Source of the DNA: an uncultured Lentisphaerota bacterium
GTDB lineage: Bacteria > Verrucomicrobiota > Kiritimatiellia > CAIQIC01
Direction of reading: 5' to 3'
Assembly (NCBI GenBank): GCA_903896925.1
Contig: CAITZM010000033.1
Span: 1 to 64,000, forward strand
Length of the DNA stretch: 64,000 bases
Under the pieces are notes generated by a model, which searched no databases, had not been told where the DNA came from, and saw only the letters and a program-made list of their open reading frames with translations. The translations under genes were made by a program, and so were the position numbers. Shown piece after piece: positions 17,408 to 27,603 of this stretch; the first letter of the stretch is position 1, and each line of letters begins with the position of its first letter.

Positions 17408-19258
17408 TCACGGTGCCGGTTTGGCCGCGAGGTCGTCGAGGACGGCGAGCAGGGTTTGATAGTTGTCCACGAGCAGGCCTTCGTAACCGTGCCCGCCGCC
17501 CTTCCAGTCGCGCCAGTCGCGCGAGCGGCCGCTGGCGTCGAAGCCCTGAAATTCACCGCGCGCGTAGCCGGCGAGCATCGGGTGGAAGATCCTCCGCGCA
17601 TCGGCGGCGCGGCCGAGCCGGTAGAGCGCCTTGACCGTGTAGTAGCTCCAGCAGCCCGTCGCGCCGCCGTTCTCGTAGAACTGGAAGCCGTCGCTGCCGT
17701 CATCGAGCAGCGGCTCGCCGGTGCGCTCCGGTGCGTTATGCTCGAAGACGTAATCGTTTTTCTTCACCGGCACGAGATTGCCCGGCAGGCCCAGGCTGAA
17801 GTTCGTGTAGCCGACCGCCTGCATTTTGGCGAGCAGGTGATCCATGACGGAGTTCGCAGCCGCGTCGTCGAGCAGGCCGTAGGTGATGGCGACGCCCTGC
17901 ACGAAGGTGAACCAGTAATCATGGAGCTGGCCGTCGGCGCTCTTCCATCCGGCGAGCACTCCGGTGGCGGGGTTCAAAAATGTTTTCGTGTAGTTGGCGC
18001 GCAGCAGCGCGGCTTTTTCCGCGAAGAACCGTGCGTCGTCCGCGTGGCCCAGCTGGTTCGCGAGCCCGCCGAAGCGCGTTGCGGCGTGATAGGCGAGCGC
18101 GTTCGCGTAGGCGTCCTCGTGGCCGAAGTTGATGGTGTCCCACCAGTTCGCCGGGCGCATGTCGCGGCGCGGACGGTCGCCGAAATTGCCGCTGCCGGGA
18201 TATTCGAGCAGGCCGTTGCCGTCCTTGTCGGAGGCGAGCATCTCGCGGCCCCACGCGAGCAGCTTGGCGTAGTTGGCGCGCGCCCAAGGCAGGTCCTTGC
18301 TGCCATCCAGGTAGTCGCACGCGGCGATCAGGAACGACGGCAGCGAGTCGAGCGAGGTGCGCGGCGTCTTCCAGCTGATGATATCGGCGTCGCTGTCGCC
18401 GGGGCCGTAGCCGATCTGGCCGTAGCCCTTCGCGCCGGCGAGGTAGCGGTCGAGCGTCATGCGCACCAGGTCGAGGCACGTGAGCCCGTCGGCCAGCGGC
18501 GGCGTGTGCACCGCGAGGCTGGAATATTCGAAGAGCGTGAACGCGCACGGATCGCTGGAGGCGTTGTTCGCGAGCATCTGCAGGCGCGGATTGACCTGGA
18601 ACATATTGAGCCAATCGCGGCGGAAGCCGTCATACAATGCGTCCTGCTCGTGGCCCGGCACCGGCGGATGGATGGCGACGACCTCGAGGCGGTACTCGAC
18701 GTGCTTCTGCTCCCCGCTCGCCGGCGGGAATGCAATATGGACGAAGGCCGGCTTCGTGCGGCGGCGCGCGTCATAGTCGAGCTTCAGTCCGGGCGTGCTG
18801 CTCGTGATGCGCACCGTGCCCATGTCCGGCAGGTGCAGGACGCACGGCAGGCTCATGCGCCGCTCGCCGGACTGCATCAGCCCGAGCAGCGTCGCGTGGT
18901 TCTCGTGCTGGTTGAACTGCAGCACCAGCGGCGGCGCGCCGGCGACGAAGTCCGACGAGAGCGTCAGGGCTTTTTCCGCACACGCGACACGCCACAGCGG
19001 CTGCCCGTTCAGCGTGTAGGTGAAGGCGTCCGGCTTCGTCAAGCCCTGCAGCGCGGCGTTGGTGACGGCCAACACGGGGTTCTGTTGGACCTTGCCCTGG
19101 CCGAGCGAGTCCACGGAGAAAAAGGTGAAGGCCGGCGTCGTCGGCGCGAAGCCCACGGCGAGGTGTTGCGATTGGTAGTCCGGCGGAACCGCACGCGCCT
19201 GGATGGCGGTCGCTGCCATCAGCAGCGCAGCGAACGTAAGCAATTGTTTCCGTCTCAT
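17408..19258 (-). CDS. Secreted (alpha/alpha)6-barrel glycosidase-like protein
   Basis: MRRKQLLTFAALLMAATAIQARA signal; RPANWWDTINFGHEDAYANALAYHAATRFGGLANQLG, GSDGFQFYENGGATGCWSYYTVKALYRLGRA resemble six-hairpin glycosidases. Confidence 0.65.
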   Translation of the reverse strand: MRRKQLLTFAALLMAATAIQARAVPPDYQSQHLAVGFAPTTPAFTFFSVDSLGQGKVQQNPVLAVTNAALQGLTKPDAFTYTLNGQPLWRVACAEKALTLSSDFVAGAPPLVLQFNQHENHATLLGLMQSGERRMSLPCVLHLPDMGTVRITSSTPGLKLDYDARRRTKPAFVHIAFPPASGEQKHVEYRLEVVAIHPPVPGHEQDALYDGFRRDWLNMFQVNPRLQMLANNASSDPCAFTLFEYSSLAVHTPPLADGLTCLDLVRMTLDRYLAGAKGYGQIGYGPGDSDADIISWKTPRTSLDSLPSFLIAACDYLDGSKDLPWARANYAKLLAWGREMLASDKDGNGLLEYPGSGNFGDRPRRDMRPANWWDTINFGHEDAYANALAYHAATRFGGLANQLGHADDARFFAEKAALLRANYTKTFLNPATGVLAGWKSADGQLHDYWFTFVQGVAITYGLLDDAAANSVMDHLLAKMQAVGYTNFSLGLPGNLVPVKKNDYVFEHNAPERTGEPLLDDGSDGFQFYENGGATGCWSYYTVKALYRLGRAADARRIFHPMLAGYARGEFQGFDASGRSRDWRDWKGGGHGYEGLLVDNYQTLLAVLDDLAAKPAP

Positions 19259-19415
19259 GCCCTGTCCTCCGCTTGGTATGATGAGTTGTGCAAACCGCAT
19301 GAAGAAATAGCACGGCGCCCGGGTGGTGTGCCAGCCTGCTGCAAAGCCTCGCCACCGACGCCCGGCCGTGCATCTTTTCTGGTCACGATCATTCCGATCC
19401 GCGATGACACGATGG

Positions 19416-20270
19416 TCAGGTGGCAACAGAATGACCCTTTTTCAGTTCCAACATCTGTGGATCGACAATCCAGCCTTCAAATTTATCGCAACCCTCGGGT
19501 ATGCCATCGGGCGGCATGGTGCAACGGGCGGACCAGGCTGCCTGCACCGAGCAAAGCAAGGCGTCCAGCGTATCGCCCGTCGGATCTTCGCTCGCCGACG
19601 CTTGTATTTGGCGAGGCAGGCGCAGCCGGAAACCAAAATCTTCCTGCACATGCGCCTGAAGGCCATCCAGAATCCTGTCCCGGGTTGCCTTGCGCTCCGT
19701 CGTTTGATGGCGGCGCTCGTCGGTTTTGTACTTTCCGCCGGCCGCATATCGGGCCGCCACGAGCTTAGGGTAGGCCTCGATGGCAACCCGCGGGTCCGGC
19801 CTCGGACACATCGGCAGGATGGAGACACCCGCCGCGTATAAGCGTGGCGCACCGCCGTGGAACATCTTGGCCACGGGTACCCCGTAAAGCATCATCGGGC
19901 TGCAGGCGCTGGCGAGGCGGTCTGTTTCCCTCCGGTGTTGCTTGTCGCCATAGGGACGATGCCGTCGATACTCGGTCAACCACTCCGCAAAGGCGGCACC
20001 ACTGCGCTGTGCCACCCAAGAAACGAACGTCGGCCAGTCCTCCTGTCCCCGGCGTTGCTCGGCGAGCAGGCGGCGCGGCTGGCCAAAGGGAAAGTCAAAG
20101 CCCGCCCGCCACGGGCCTGGACGATGCAGGAAAGCCTCAAACTCCGGAAACGAGTTGAACCGTTCCACCGTCTCCACGCTCAAGCGCCCGCCTTCCAGTT
20201 GCGCCCCGGCGCAGGTGATGGGTTTGCGGCGGCCGGGCACACTGGTGAAATCGAGTCCGTAAATATGCAT
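19416..20270 (-). CDS. DUF429 domain-containing protein
   Basis: MHIYGLDFTSVPGRRKPITCAGAQLEGG; FDFPFGQPRRLL; VAIEAYPKLVA; GDTLDALLCSVQAAW. Confidence 0.75.
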   Translation of the reverse strand: MHIYGLDFTSVPGRRKPITCAGAQLEGGRLSVETVERFNSFPEFEAFLHRPGPWRAGFDFPFGQPRRLLAEQRRGQEDWPTFVSWVAQRSGAAFAEWLTEYRRHRPYGDKQHRRETDRLASACSPMMLYGVPVAKMFHGGAPRLYAAGVSILPMCPRPDPRVAIEAYPKLVAARYAAGGKYKTDERRHQTTERKATRDRILDGLQAHVQEDFGFRLRLPRQIQASASEDPTGDTLDALLCSVQAAWSARCTMPPDGIPEGCDKFEGWIVDPQMLELKKGHSVAT

Positions 20271-20286
20271 CAGGCCCGCCGCGTGT

Positions 20287-21759
20287 TTATCGCTTGAGCT
20301 TCAATTCGTCCATCCGCGCCTGCATGCGCGCGGCGATGTCGGGATGCCGCTCGATGACATTGGTGTGCTGAGGCAAATCGTCTTTGAGGTTATAGAGCTG
20401 CGCCTTGGGCGCGTCGGGTTTGATCTGGCCCTGCGCATCCACGTCGCTGTTGGTCAGGCCCAGCTTGGCATAGGGCGCGCCCCACTGCGGGCCGGGCGGG
20501 ACCTGCACGGTCATGCCGGCGGAACCTTGCTTGGGGATATACAGCCAGTCGCCCTGCCGCAGCGCGTGGCCGCCGGTGCCGAGGAACGAGGCCTCGGTGC
20601 GCTTCACCGGCGCGTGCGCGGGATCGGTGAACGCCGCGAGTTCGCTCGCGCCATCGGGCGAGGCGCCGTCGGGCAGTTTTGCGCCCACGGCTTCCGCCAG
20701 GGTCGCCATGCAATCCACCTGCGTGAACAGCGGCGCACGCAGGCTGCCCGACGGGATGCGGCCGGGCCAGCGCGCGAGCAGCGGTATGCGGTGACCGGCT
20801 TCCCATGCATCGGTCTTCTGCCCAAGCAGCACGCTGTTGGGCCGGTGGGCCGAGGTCAGCACGTCGTTGTTGAGCACCGCACCGTTGTCGCTGGTGAAGA
20901 TGACCAGCGTGTTCTGTGCGAGGCCCCGCTTCTCCAGCGCATCGAGCACCAGCCCCAGGCAGTGATCGAGCTGCTGGACGTAATCGCCGTAGAGCTTGGC
21001 GCCGCTCTTCCCTCGAAATTCCGGTGCGGGATCAATGGGGACATGCGGCGCGGCGAACGCGAGGTACAGGAAGAACGGCGTATCCCGGGTCTGCTGCGCG
21101 AAGAACTGCGCCGCCTTCTCCGCGAGGATGAAATCAATTTGATCATCGGGCCGCGCCTGCTGTGCCGCCGCGCCGCCGGTCATGACGCCGTGCGGGCCCT
21201 TCGACTTATCGATGCGGATCGGGTCGGCGGGATCGAGTCCGACGACCTTGTGATTCTCGACAAACACCAATGGCGGCTCGTTGTGCGTCTTGGGCGTGCC
21301 AAAGAAATAATCGAAGCCAATCTCCAATGGGCCGGGCTTCAGCTCCTGGTTCCAGTCCGGATCGCCGTTGCGACCGAACCCGTTATGCCATTTGCCCAGC
21401 GCGGCGGTGCGGTAGCCGGCGGACTTCAGCAGCGCAGGCAGCGTGACCTGGCCCTCGTGGAAATAGAGCGAGTAGTCGTTCTTCCGCTTCGCATGCTGGA
21501 GCAGGGTGCCGGAGAGGATCGCGTAGCGCGAGGGATTGCAGACGCCGCAAGTCGAGTGCGCGTCGGTAAACCGCACGCCCTCGCGCGCGAGCTGATCCAT
21601 GCGCGGCGTCTGGATCTTGGTCGCGCCATAGCAGCCCACATCGCCCCAGCCGAGGTCGTCGGCGATGATGAACAAGATGTTCGGGCGCGACACTCCGGCG
21701 GCAAACGCCGCCGCAGCCATCGCCATCCATAACGAAAATCCGCCGGCCAGTTTCCTCAT
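20287..21759 (-). CDS. Sulfatase (arylsulfatase family S1), Cys-type
   Basis: RPNILFIIADDLGWGDVGCYGATKIQTPRMDQLAREGVRFTDAHSTCGVCNPSRYAILSG; CNPSR formylglycine motif. Confidence 0.94.
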   Translation of the reverse strand: MRKLAGGFSLWMAMAAAAFAAGVSRPNILFIIADDLGWGDVGCYGATKIQTPRMDQLAREGVRFTDAHSTCGVCNPSRYAILSGTLLQHAKRKNDYSLYFHEGQVTLPALLKSAGYRTAALGKWHNGFGRNGDPDWNQELKPGPLEIGFDYFFGTPKTHNEPPLVFVENHKVVGLDPADPIRIDKSKGPHGVMTGGAAAQQARPDDQIDFILAEKAAQFFAQQTRDTPFFLYLAFAAPHVPIDPAPEFRGKSGAKLYGDYVQQLDHCLGLVLDALEKRGLAQNTLVIFTSDNGAVLNNDVLTSAHRPNSVLLGQKTDAWEAGHRIPLLARWPGRIPSGSLRAPLFTQVDCMATLAEAVGAKLPDGASPDGASELAAFTDPAHAPVKRTEASFLGTGGHALRQGDWLYIPKQGSAGMTVQVPPGPQWGAPYAKLGLTNSDVDAQGQIKPDAPKAQLYNLKDDLPQHTNVIERHPDIAARMQARMDELKLKR

Positions 21760-21772
21760 GGGCTTGTTCCTT

Positions 21773-22894
21773 TCAGGGCGTGCCGGCTTTGCCGGTCACC
21801 CGCTTGATATAGGTTGTCTCGGCTGGATCAAACGGCGTGCCGTCGCGCCGCACAATGTCGTGGAACCACAGCTTGGGCTCCGGGGCCGGCTCCGGTTTCT
21901 CCCATGTATTCCACGCGAAGCGCGTGTTCGACTTGCCCGTCACAAAGCCCCAGTTGTAGGCGGCGACCTTCTGCTCCTTGAAGTAGCCCAGGATCGGGTC
22001 GAACCGGCTCTCGCGGCGTTTCATATATTCCGAACAGAGGATCGGGCGGCCTTGCGGACGCAGATAGGCGATCCACTTTTTCACGGCGTCCAGCCCTCCA
22101 TAGTTGTGGAAGCTGAACACGTCCGACTCGGCCAGTTGCACGCGCTCGATTGCATGCAGCTTGGTGGCATCGGGCTTGGGACCAAGCCACGGCGCGGAGG
22201 TCAGCGGCTGCGAAGGCTGCGCGGCGCGGGCCCACGCGAACGCCTGCGGCAGCAACGCGGCCACCAGGTCCTGCTTGTTGCGCGGCTCCTGCGCACCGTA
22301 GCTGGAGCCGTTGGTGTTGTCCGGCTCGTTCCAGACGTCCCACAGGTGGACACGCCGGTCATCCTTGAAGCGGCCGACGACGCCCTTGACGTAGGCCTCG
22401 AGCAGCTTGTAGCGCGCGGGATCTTGCAGGTCGGCCGCGCCCGGCGACTGCACCCAGCCGGAGTTGTGGACGCCCGGACGCGGCTCGTGCTGCCGGCCCA
22501 GCTTCGGGAATGGATCCCAGCAGCTGTCGAACAGGACGAACATCGCGCCGATCTTATGCCGGTCGGCGATGGCGAGGAACTGGTCCATCCGCTTGAGGAA
22601 ACCTTCCGGGTCCTGCTCCCAAAGCTGGTGATGGAGGAAGACGCGCATGGAGTTGAAACCGAGCTGTTCGGCCCAGCCGAGTTCCTTGTCAATCTGCGCC
22701 GGGTCAAAGGTGTCGGCTTGCCACATCTCCAGCTGGTTGATGGCGTTCTCCGGCAGGTAGTTGCAGCCCGCGAGCCAGCCGGTTTTCTCCAGCCAGGCCT
22801 GCGCCTTCTCGGCGGGCCAGCGCTCGGCAGCCGGCGTGACACCGGTTAGTACGAACATCGCGAGCATCGCTTTCAGCAGACCTGCAGTCTTCAT
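21773..22894 (-). CDS. Cellulase-family (GH5-like) glycoside hydrolase, copy A
   Basis: WLAGCNYLPENAINQLEMWQADTFDPAQIDKELGWAEQLGFNSMRVFLHH; HLWDVWNEPDN; PILCSEYM. Confidence 0.83.
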   Translation of the reverse strand: MKTAGLLKAMLAMFVLTGVTPAAERWPAEKAQAWLEKTGWLAGCNYLPENAINQLEMWQADTFDPAQIDKELGWAEQLGFNSMRVFLHHQLWEQDPEGFLKRMDQFLAIADRHKIGAMFVLFDSCWDPFPKLGRQHEPRPGVHNSGWVQSPGAADLQDPARYKLLEAYVKGVVGRFKDDRRVHLWDVWNEPDNTNGSSYGAQEPRNKQDLVAALLPQAFAWARAAQPSQPLTSAPWLGPKPDATKLHAIERVQLAESDVFSFHNYGGLDAVKKWIAYLRPQGRPILCSEYMKRRESRFDPILGYFKEQKVAAYNWGFVTGKSNTRFAWNTWEKPEPAPEPKLWFHDIVRRDGTPFDPAETTYIKRVTGKAGTP

Positions 22895-22916
22895 GGTTCT
22901 TGCTCCTCCGGGTTTA

Positions 22917-24053
22917 TCACTTGCCGCTCATGATCCGGCGAATGTAATCGGTTTCGTCTATCAAATAGGGCGCGCCATCGGGGTGGAGCATACACGTATT
23001 CCAAACCGCCGGCGCGGCAGAAAAAACCTGTCGCCAGGATTCCACCGGATAGATCGTCTGCGTGCGACCATTGACCAGGTCCCAGCAGTAGGCGGCGACC
23101 TTTTGCTCGCGCATGAAACCCAGCAGCGGGTCGAAGTGGCCGCCGCCCGGCCGTGCCATGTATTCCGTGCAGAGCAGCGGCCGGCCCAGCCGCTGGAGCG
23201 ACCGCACCACCCGCTGGAATTCGACGGTCGGACTGTAGCTGTGGAAGGAAACCACATCGCTGTTGGCCTGCTGCACCTGTTTTGTTTCATCAAGTGCATC
23301 AAGCCGGCCGCTGTCGCGCCACACGGCGGAGGTCAACGGCTGTGCGGGGTTTGCTTCGCGCGCCCAGACGAAGGCTGCTTTCAACAGAGGGAGGACCAGT
23401 TCCGGCTTGTGGCGCGGCTCCGGCGGCATCTCGCGCACGCCGCCATCGAAGTTGTCCGGCTCATTCCACACATCCCAAGCGAGCACGCGCCGGTCGTTGG
23501 CGAAACGTTTGAGCACGCCCTGCACATAAGGCTTCAGGTGAGCCTGCTGCGCGGAATCCTGCAATACAGCCAGGCCGGGCGACTGCAGCCAGAGGGCATT
23601 GTGCGTGTGCGGACGCGGCGCGGGTTGCGAACCCCACCGAGGGCACGGATTCCAACACGAATCAAAGAAGACGAACAGGGTCTTGATGCCGTGGCGGTCA
23701 GCGAGGGCGAGGTACCGATCCATGCGCTCGAGCAGGCCGGCGCTGTCATGCTTCCACAACAGGTCATGCAGAAAGACCCGCATCGTATTGAAGCCCAGCG
23801 CCTGCGCATAGCCGAGTTCGCGATCGATCGTCGCCGCATCAAAAGACTCCGCGCGCCACATCTCGAGCTGGTTGCCGGCGGTGCTGGGGGAGAAGTTCGC
23901 CCCGGCCAGAAACGGTTGCTGCGCAGACCATGCTTGCGCGCGTTCCTTGCTCCAGCGGCCGGGCGCGTCGGCCAGCGACGAGGCGCCTGCGCCCCCTCGC
24001 AGCGGGCACATGGCCAGCCAACCGGTCAACAGGATGAGCAGACGGGCGGTCAT
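22917..24053 (-). CDS. Cellulase-family (GH5-like) glycoside hydrolase, copy B
   Basis: FLAGANFSPSTAGNQLEMWRAESFDAATIDRELGYAQALGFNTMRVFLHD; LAWDVWNEPDN; PLLCTEYM; tandem paralog of copy A. Confidence 0.83.
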   Translation of the reverse strand: MTARLLILLTGWLAMCPLRGGAGASSLADAPGRWSKERAQAWSAQQPFLAGANFSPSTAGNQLEMWRAESFDAATIDRELGYAQALGFNTMRVFLHDLLWKHDSAGLLERMDRYLALADRHGIKTLFVFFDSCWNPCPRWGSQPAPRPHTHNALWLQSPGLAVLQDSAQQAHLKPYVQGVLKRFANDRRVLAWDVWNEPDNFDGGVREMPPEPRHKPELVLPLLKAAFVWAREANPAQPLTSAVWRDSGRLDALDETKQVQQANSDVVSFHSYSPTVEFQRVVRSLQRLGRPLLCTEYMARPGGGHFDPLLGFMREQKVAAYCWDLVNGRTQTIYPVESWRQVFSAAPAVWNTCMLHPDGAPYLIDETDYIRRIMSGK

Positions 24054-25432
24054 GGGTGCTTCGGTGCCTGTTTCTCGGCCGCTTGGCCGGCGTGCTTGCG
24101 CGGGGCGGGCGGGATGACCTGCGGTTTTAGGCTCGCGCGCCAGGTCTCGAGCGCGGCGCGCAGGACCTCGCGTCTTGCCGGCTCCTGCGCAGCCAGGTCC
24201 GTGGCTTCGCCGGGATCGTTGGCGAGGTTGAACAGCTCCTGCCGGTTCGCGCCTTCTTCATCGAGCACTACGAGCTTCCAGTCCCCCTGCCGCACAGCGG
24301 AAAGATGTGCCGCCGGCGTGCCTTGCTCCCGCGCGCGGCGCCACTGGGCATGGTCGGTGGTGCGCCAGAACAGGGCGGTGTGCGGCACGGCGTTGCTGGT
24401 GCCGTCGAGAAACGGCAACAGGTTGACCCCGTCGGTCACACCCAGTGCGCCGCCCGCCGCCGCCAGGCAGGTCGGCATCACATCCAGCGTCGCCACCGGC
24501 GCGGCATACGTGCGGCCGGCGGGCAGCGTGCCCGGCCAGTGCACCACGAACGGCACGCGCACGCCGCCCTCGTAGAGGTCGAACTTCTGTCCGCGATACG
24601 GCGTGTTCCGTGTGCCCAGCACCAGCGGTTCGCCGCCGTTGTCGCTGAGGAAAAAGGTGAGCGTCCGCTCCGTGAGGCCGGCGTCCTGCAGGGCCTGCCG
24701 CAGGCGGCCGAGGTTTTCATCGAGGTTGCTGATGATGGCGGCGGCCATCTGGCGCTTCGGGTCCAGGTGCGCGAACCTGGCGAGGTCGGCAGGTTTGGCC
24801 TCCTGCTTCAGGTGCGCCGCGGTATAGGCGAGATGCAGAAAGAAGGGCTTGTCCTTCCAGGCGCGGAGACGCTCGCACGCCTCGGCGGTGAGCAGGTCCG
24901 TGCCGTAGCCCGGGCAAACCTGCTCGACACCGTTGCGCGAATAGGTGGGATCCACATAGGAACCGAAGGCCCCGAAGTAGCCGAAGAACTCATCGAAGCC
25001 GCGGTTGCGCGGCGCATACTCGAACTTCAGGCCCTTGCCGAGATGCCACTTGCCGACCAGCGCGGTGGCGTAGCCGGCCTCGCGCAATTTCTCCGGCAGC
25101 GTGGGGATGCTCCGTTCCAGCCCGGTATGCGCCGTGTCGAAGGGCCGGTTGTCCTCGTAGCCCAGCCGCTGCGGATAGCGCCCGGTCAGCAGCATCGCGC
25201 GCGTCGGCGCGCACATCGGCTGCACGTAGCCGGCGGTGCAGACCACGCCCTCGCGCGCGAGACGGTCCAGGTTGGGCGTGGGGATGTCCCGCGCGCCGCA
25301 GAAGCCGAGATCGCCCACGCCGATATCGTCCACGACGATGAGCAGGACGTTGGGCTTGGAGGGGGCCACGGGCGCGGCGCCGGCCGGTGCCAGCCAGAAC
25401 GCTGCACACAACATCAGGAGGACACGTTTCAT
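24050..25432 (-). CDS. Sulfatase, Cys-type
   Basis: MKRVLLMLCAAFWLAPAGAAP; PNVLLIVVDDIGVGDLGFCGARDIPTPNLDRLAREGVVCTAGYVQPMCAPTRAMLLTGRYPQRLG. Overlaps GH5 copy B by ATGA. Confidence 0.93.
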   Translation of the reverse strand: MKRVLLMLCAAFWLAPAGAAPVAPSKPNVLLIVVDDIGVGDLGFCGARDIPTPNLDRLAREGVVCTAGYVQPMCAPTRAMLLTGRYPQRLGYEDNRPFDTAHTGLERSIPTLPEKLREAGYATALVGKWHLGKGLKFEYAPRNRGFDEFFGYFGAFGSYVDPTYSRNGVEQVCPGYGTDLLTAEACERLRAWKDKPFFLHLAYTAAHLKQEAKPADLARFAHLDPKRQMAAAIISNLDENLGRLRQALQDAGLTERTLTFFLSDNGGEPLVLGTRNTPYRGQKFDLYEGGVRVPFVVHWPGTLPAGRTYAAPVATLDVMPTCLAAAGGALGVTDGVNLLPFLDGTSNAVPHTALFWRTTDHAQWRRAREQGTPAAHLSAVRQGDWKLVVLDEEGANRQELFNLANDPGEATDLAAQEPARREVLRAALETWRASLKPQVIPPAPRKHAGQAAEKQAPKHP

Positions 25433-25464
25433 GGAGCTTCTTTCGCCCGAAGGCTCACCCGCCG

Positions 25465-27543
25465 TCAATGCTTTTCCTGGGCTTGGAAGCCGGCAGCGCT
25501 GTTTTTCCAAGCCTTGGAAGTTTGCCCTGCCGGCTGTTCATGGCGCGGCTTTTTGACGGCGCGGAAGTCCCAGGCGCGGACGGGCCTGGCGGCATTCGCC
25601 GGCAGATATTGGATGGACTCGATTTCGACGGGCGCTTTGTCGGCCGGCAGGTAGAGGCGGACGATGCGCGGCTCGCCATGGATCGGCAGAGCGATCGTCA
25701 CGTCCTGCCAGCCGGCGCCGGCGGGCAGCGTGTAGTTGACCAGCTGGCCGGTCTTCGGGAAATCCGCCTGCTCCTTGGTGCTCCACTGCACTTTGCCCTC
25801 GCCGCCGGACGTGCTGCGGGCGCGCAGCTGCAGCGTGAGCGGGCCGGCGTGTTTGACCTGCGCGGTGCCGAGGAACGGCGTGCGGCCATCGGCTTCGACG
25901 TGCAGGGCGCCCTCCACCAGCGTCGCTTTGCAGAATTTCGGCACCAGTCCCGCCAGCGGATCGGCCGGCGCTTGGGCCGCGCTCTCCTTGGCGGCGGCAC
26001 GCGGCTTGTAGGCGGGATTCGCCCGGGGATAGAGCGCACCGGTATCCTTGACGAACGCATCGATCAGCGCGTCGAGCTCCTGCACCTTGTCCGGCCTCTG
26101 TGCGGCGAGATTTTTTGTTTCGCCAAGATCTTCCCGGATGTTGAACAGCTCGCGCGTGCCATCGTATCGGTCCGGCCGCTCGGCGAAACGGCGGATCAGC
26201 TTCCAGTCGCCCTGGCGCACGCTCACGCCGGGGACGAGGTGCGGGAACCAGATGAAGTAGGCGTCGCGCGCCAGCGGGCCGGTGCCGCGCAGGACGGGTG
26301 CGTAGGAGACGCCGTCCAGCTTCTGCTCCGGGTGCGGCGTGAGGCCAACAAGATCGAGCACGGTGGGATAGACATCAATGCAGCCGACGACCGCGTCGCT
26401 CGTCGCACCCGCCGCAATCTTGCCGGGCCAGCGGACCAGCAGCGGCACGCGCGTGCCGCCCTCGTAGAGGCTGCCCTTGCCGTCGCGCAAAGGCCAGTTG
26501 CTGGTCGGCGGCTTGTGGTCCGCCCACTTGCGGTAGCTGGCCACCGCGGGATTGGTCGTGTCGTCGCGCTTCGGCTTACGGCCTTCCTCGTCCTCGGTCA
26601 TGCTGTGCGTGTTGCCGCCGTTGTCCGACATGAAGAGGATGATCGTGTTGTCAGCCAGCTTGAGTTCGTCGAGCCTGGCGAGAATCCGCCCGAGGCTTTC
26701 GTCCACGCTCTTGAGCATCGAGGCCATGACAGCATTGCCCTGGTGGCCGGTCGGGTCGGTGCGCTTCGCCAGTTCCGCGGTGAGGCTTTCCTTGTGGCCC
26801 CACGGACCGTGGACGCCAAAGTGCCAGAGGTTGAGGAAGAACGGCCGGTCCTTGCTTTCGCCGATGAATTTCAACGCCTCGTCGGTCAGGCGGTCCGTGA
26901 TGTACTCGCCGGGCTGGCCATCGGTGATGGTGCCCGTCAGAAATTTCTGCCCCGCCTTGCCCTTGGGCCGCTCCGTGCCCGGCGGAACAACGCCGTAGGG
27001 CGAGAAATAGAAGTTCGGCGGTCCGGCGCTCGGCTCGCAGTGAAACGCGACGTCGAAGCCCTGCCGCTCCGGCCAGTGGGGCTGCGTCGCGCCGAGGTGC
27101 CACTTGCCGAAATGCCCCGTGCGATAGCCCGCGTCGCGCAGCGCCTTCGCGAGCGTGTGCTGGGACGGCTCCATGAAATTCTTGCTTTCCGGCATCAGCA
27201 GCGGCGCGTTGGGCGGCGCGGTTTCCGGCAGGAACTGGTGGCCCGGCGGCTGCGGCGGCTGGTGCCCGCTCGCGCTGGTGATGCCGTGCCGCGCCGAGTA
27301 TTGCCCGGTGAGCAGCGAGCAGCGTGTCGGCGAGCACAGCGGCTGCGAGTAGGCCTGCGTGAAGCGCATGCCCTGCGTGGCCAGGCGGTCCATCTCCGGC
27401 GTCACGTAATACTTCGAGCCGTTCGCTCCGCAATCCATCCAGCCCATGTCGTCGACGAGGAAGAGGATGACGTTCGGCTTGGGCGTCGCGGCGCCCGCCG
27501 CGGCGGCGAGCAGGCTGCACACCAAAAGGGCATAACGTTTCAT
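25465..27543 (-). CDS. Sulfatase, Cys-type, with extra C-terminal domain
   Basis: PNVILFLVDDMGWMDCGANGSKYYVTPEMDRLATQGMRFTQAYSQPLCSPTRCSLLTGQY; about 170-residue C-terminal beta-rich extension. Confidence 0.92.
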   Translation of the reverse strand: MKRYALLVCSLLAAAAGAATPKPNVILFLVDDMGWMDCGANGSKYYVTPEMDRLATQGMRFTQAYSQPLCSPTRCSLLTGQYSARHGITSASGHQPPQPPGHQFLPETAPPNAPLLMPESKNFMEPSQHTLAKALRDAGYRTGHFGKWHLGATQPHWPERQGFDVAFHCEPSAGPPNFYFSPYGVVPPGTERPKGKAGQKFLTGTITDGQPGEYITDRLTDEALKFIGESKDRPFFLNLWHFGVHGPWGHKESLTAELAKRTDPTGHQGNAVMASMLKSVDESLGRILARLDELKLADNTIILFMSDNGGNTHSMTEDEEGRKPKRDDTTNPAVASYRKWADHKPPTSNWPLRDGKGSLYEGGTRVPLLVRWPGKIAAGATSDAVVGCIDVYPTVLDLVGLTPHPEQKLDGVSYAPVLRGTGPLARDAYFIWFPHLVPGVSVRQGDWKLIRRFAERPDRYDGTRELFNIREDLGETKNLAAQRPDKVQELDALIDAFVKDTGALYPRANPAYKPRAAAKESAAQAPADPLAGLVPKFCKATLVEGALHVEADGRTPFLGTAQVKHAGPLTLQLRARSTSGGEGKVQWSTKEQADFPKTGQLVNYTLPAGAGWQDVTIALPIHGEPRIVRLYLPADKAPVEIESIQYLPANAARPVRAWDFRAVKKPRHEQPAGQTSKAWKNSAAGFQAQEKH
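25505..25519. repeat. TTCCAANNNTTGGAA palindrome (copy 1)
   Basis: TTCCAAGCCTTGGAA inside the 3' end of the sulfatase ORF; a half-degenerate copy (TTCCTGGGCTTGGAA) lies about 20 bp away. Confidence 0.7.
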
Positions 27544-27603
27544 ATGGGCTCCTGTGATGACAACGGCCCGGCTCCAGTTATATTTTTCGCCACCGCCGTG
27601 GCT

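Noticed and set aside
8310-19768. Long antisense ORFs such as 8310-10112 (-), 12586-14031 (+), 14564-16987 (+), 17456-19768 (+)
   Set aside because: Each overlaps a well-supported gene on the other strand and lacks recognisable domains.
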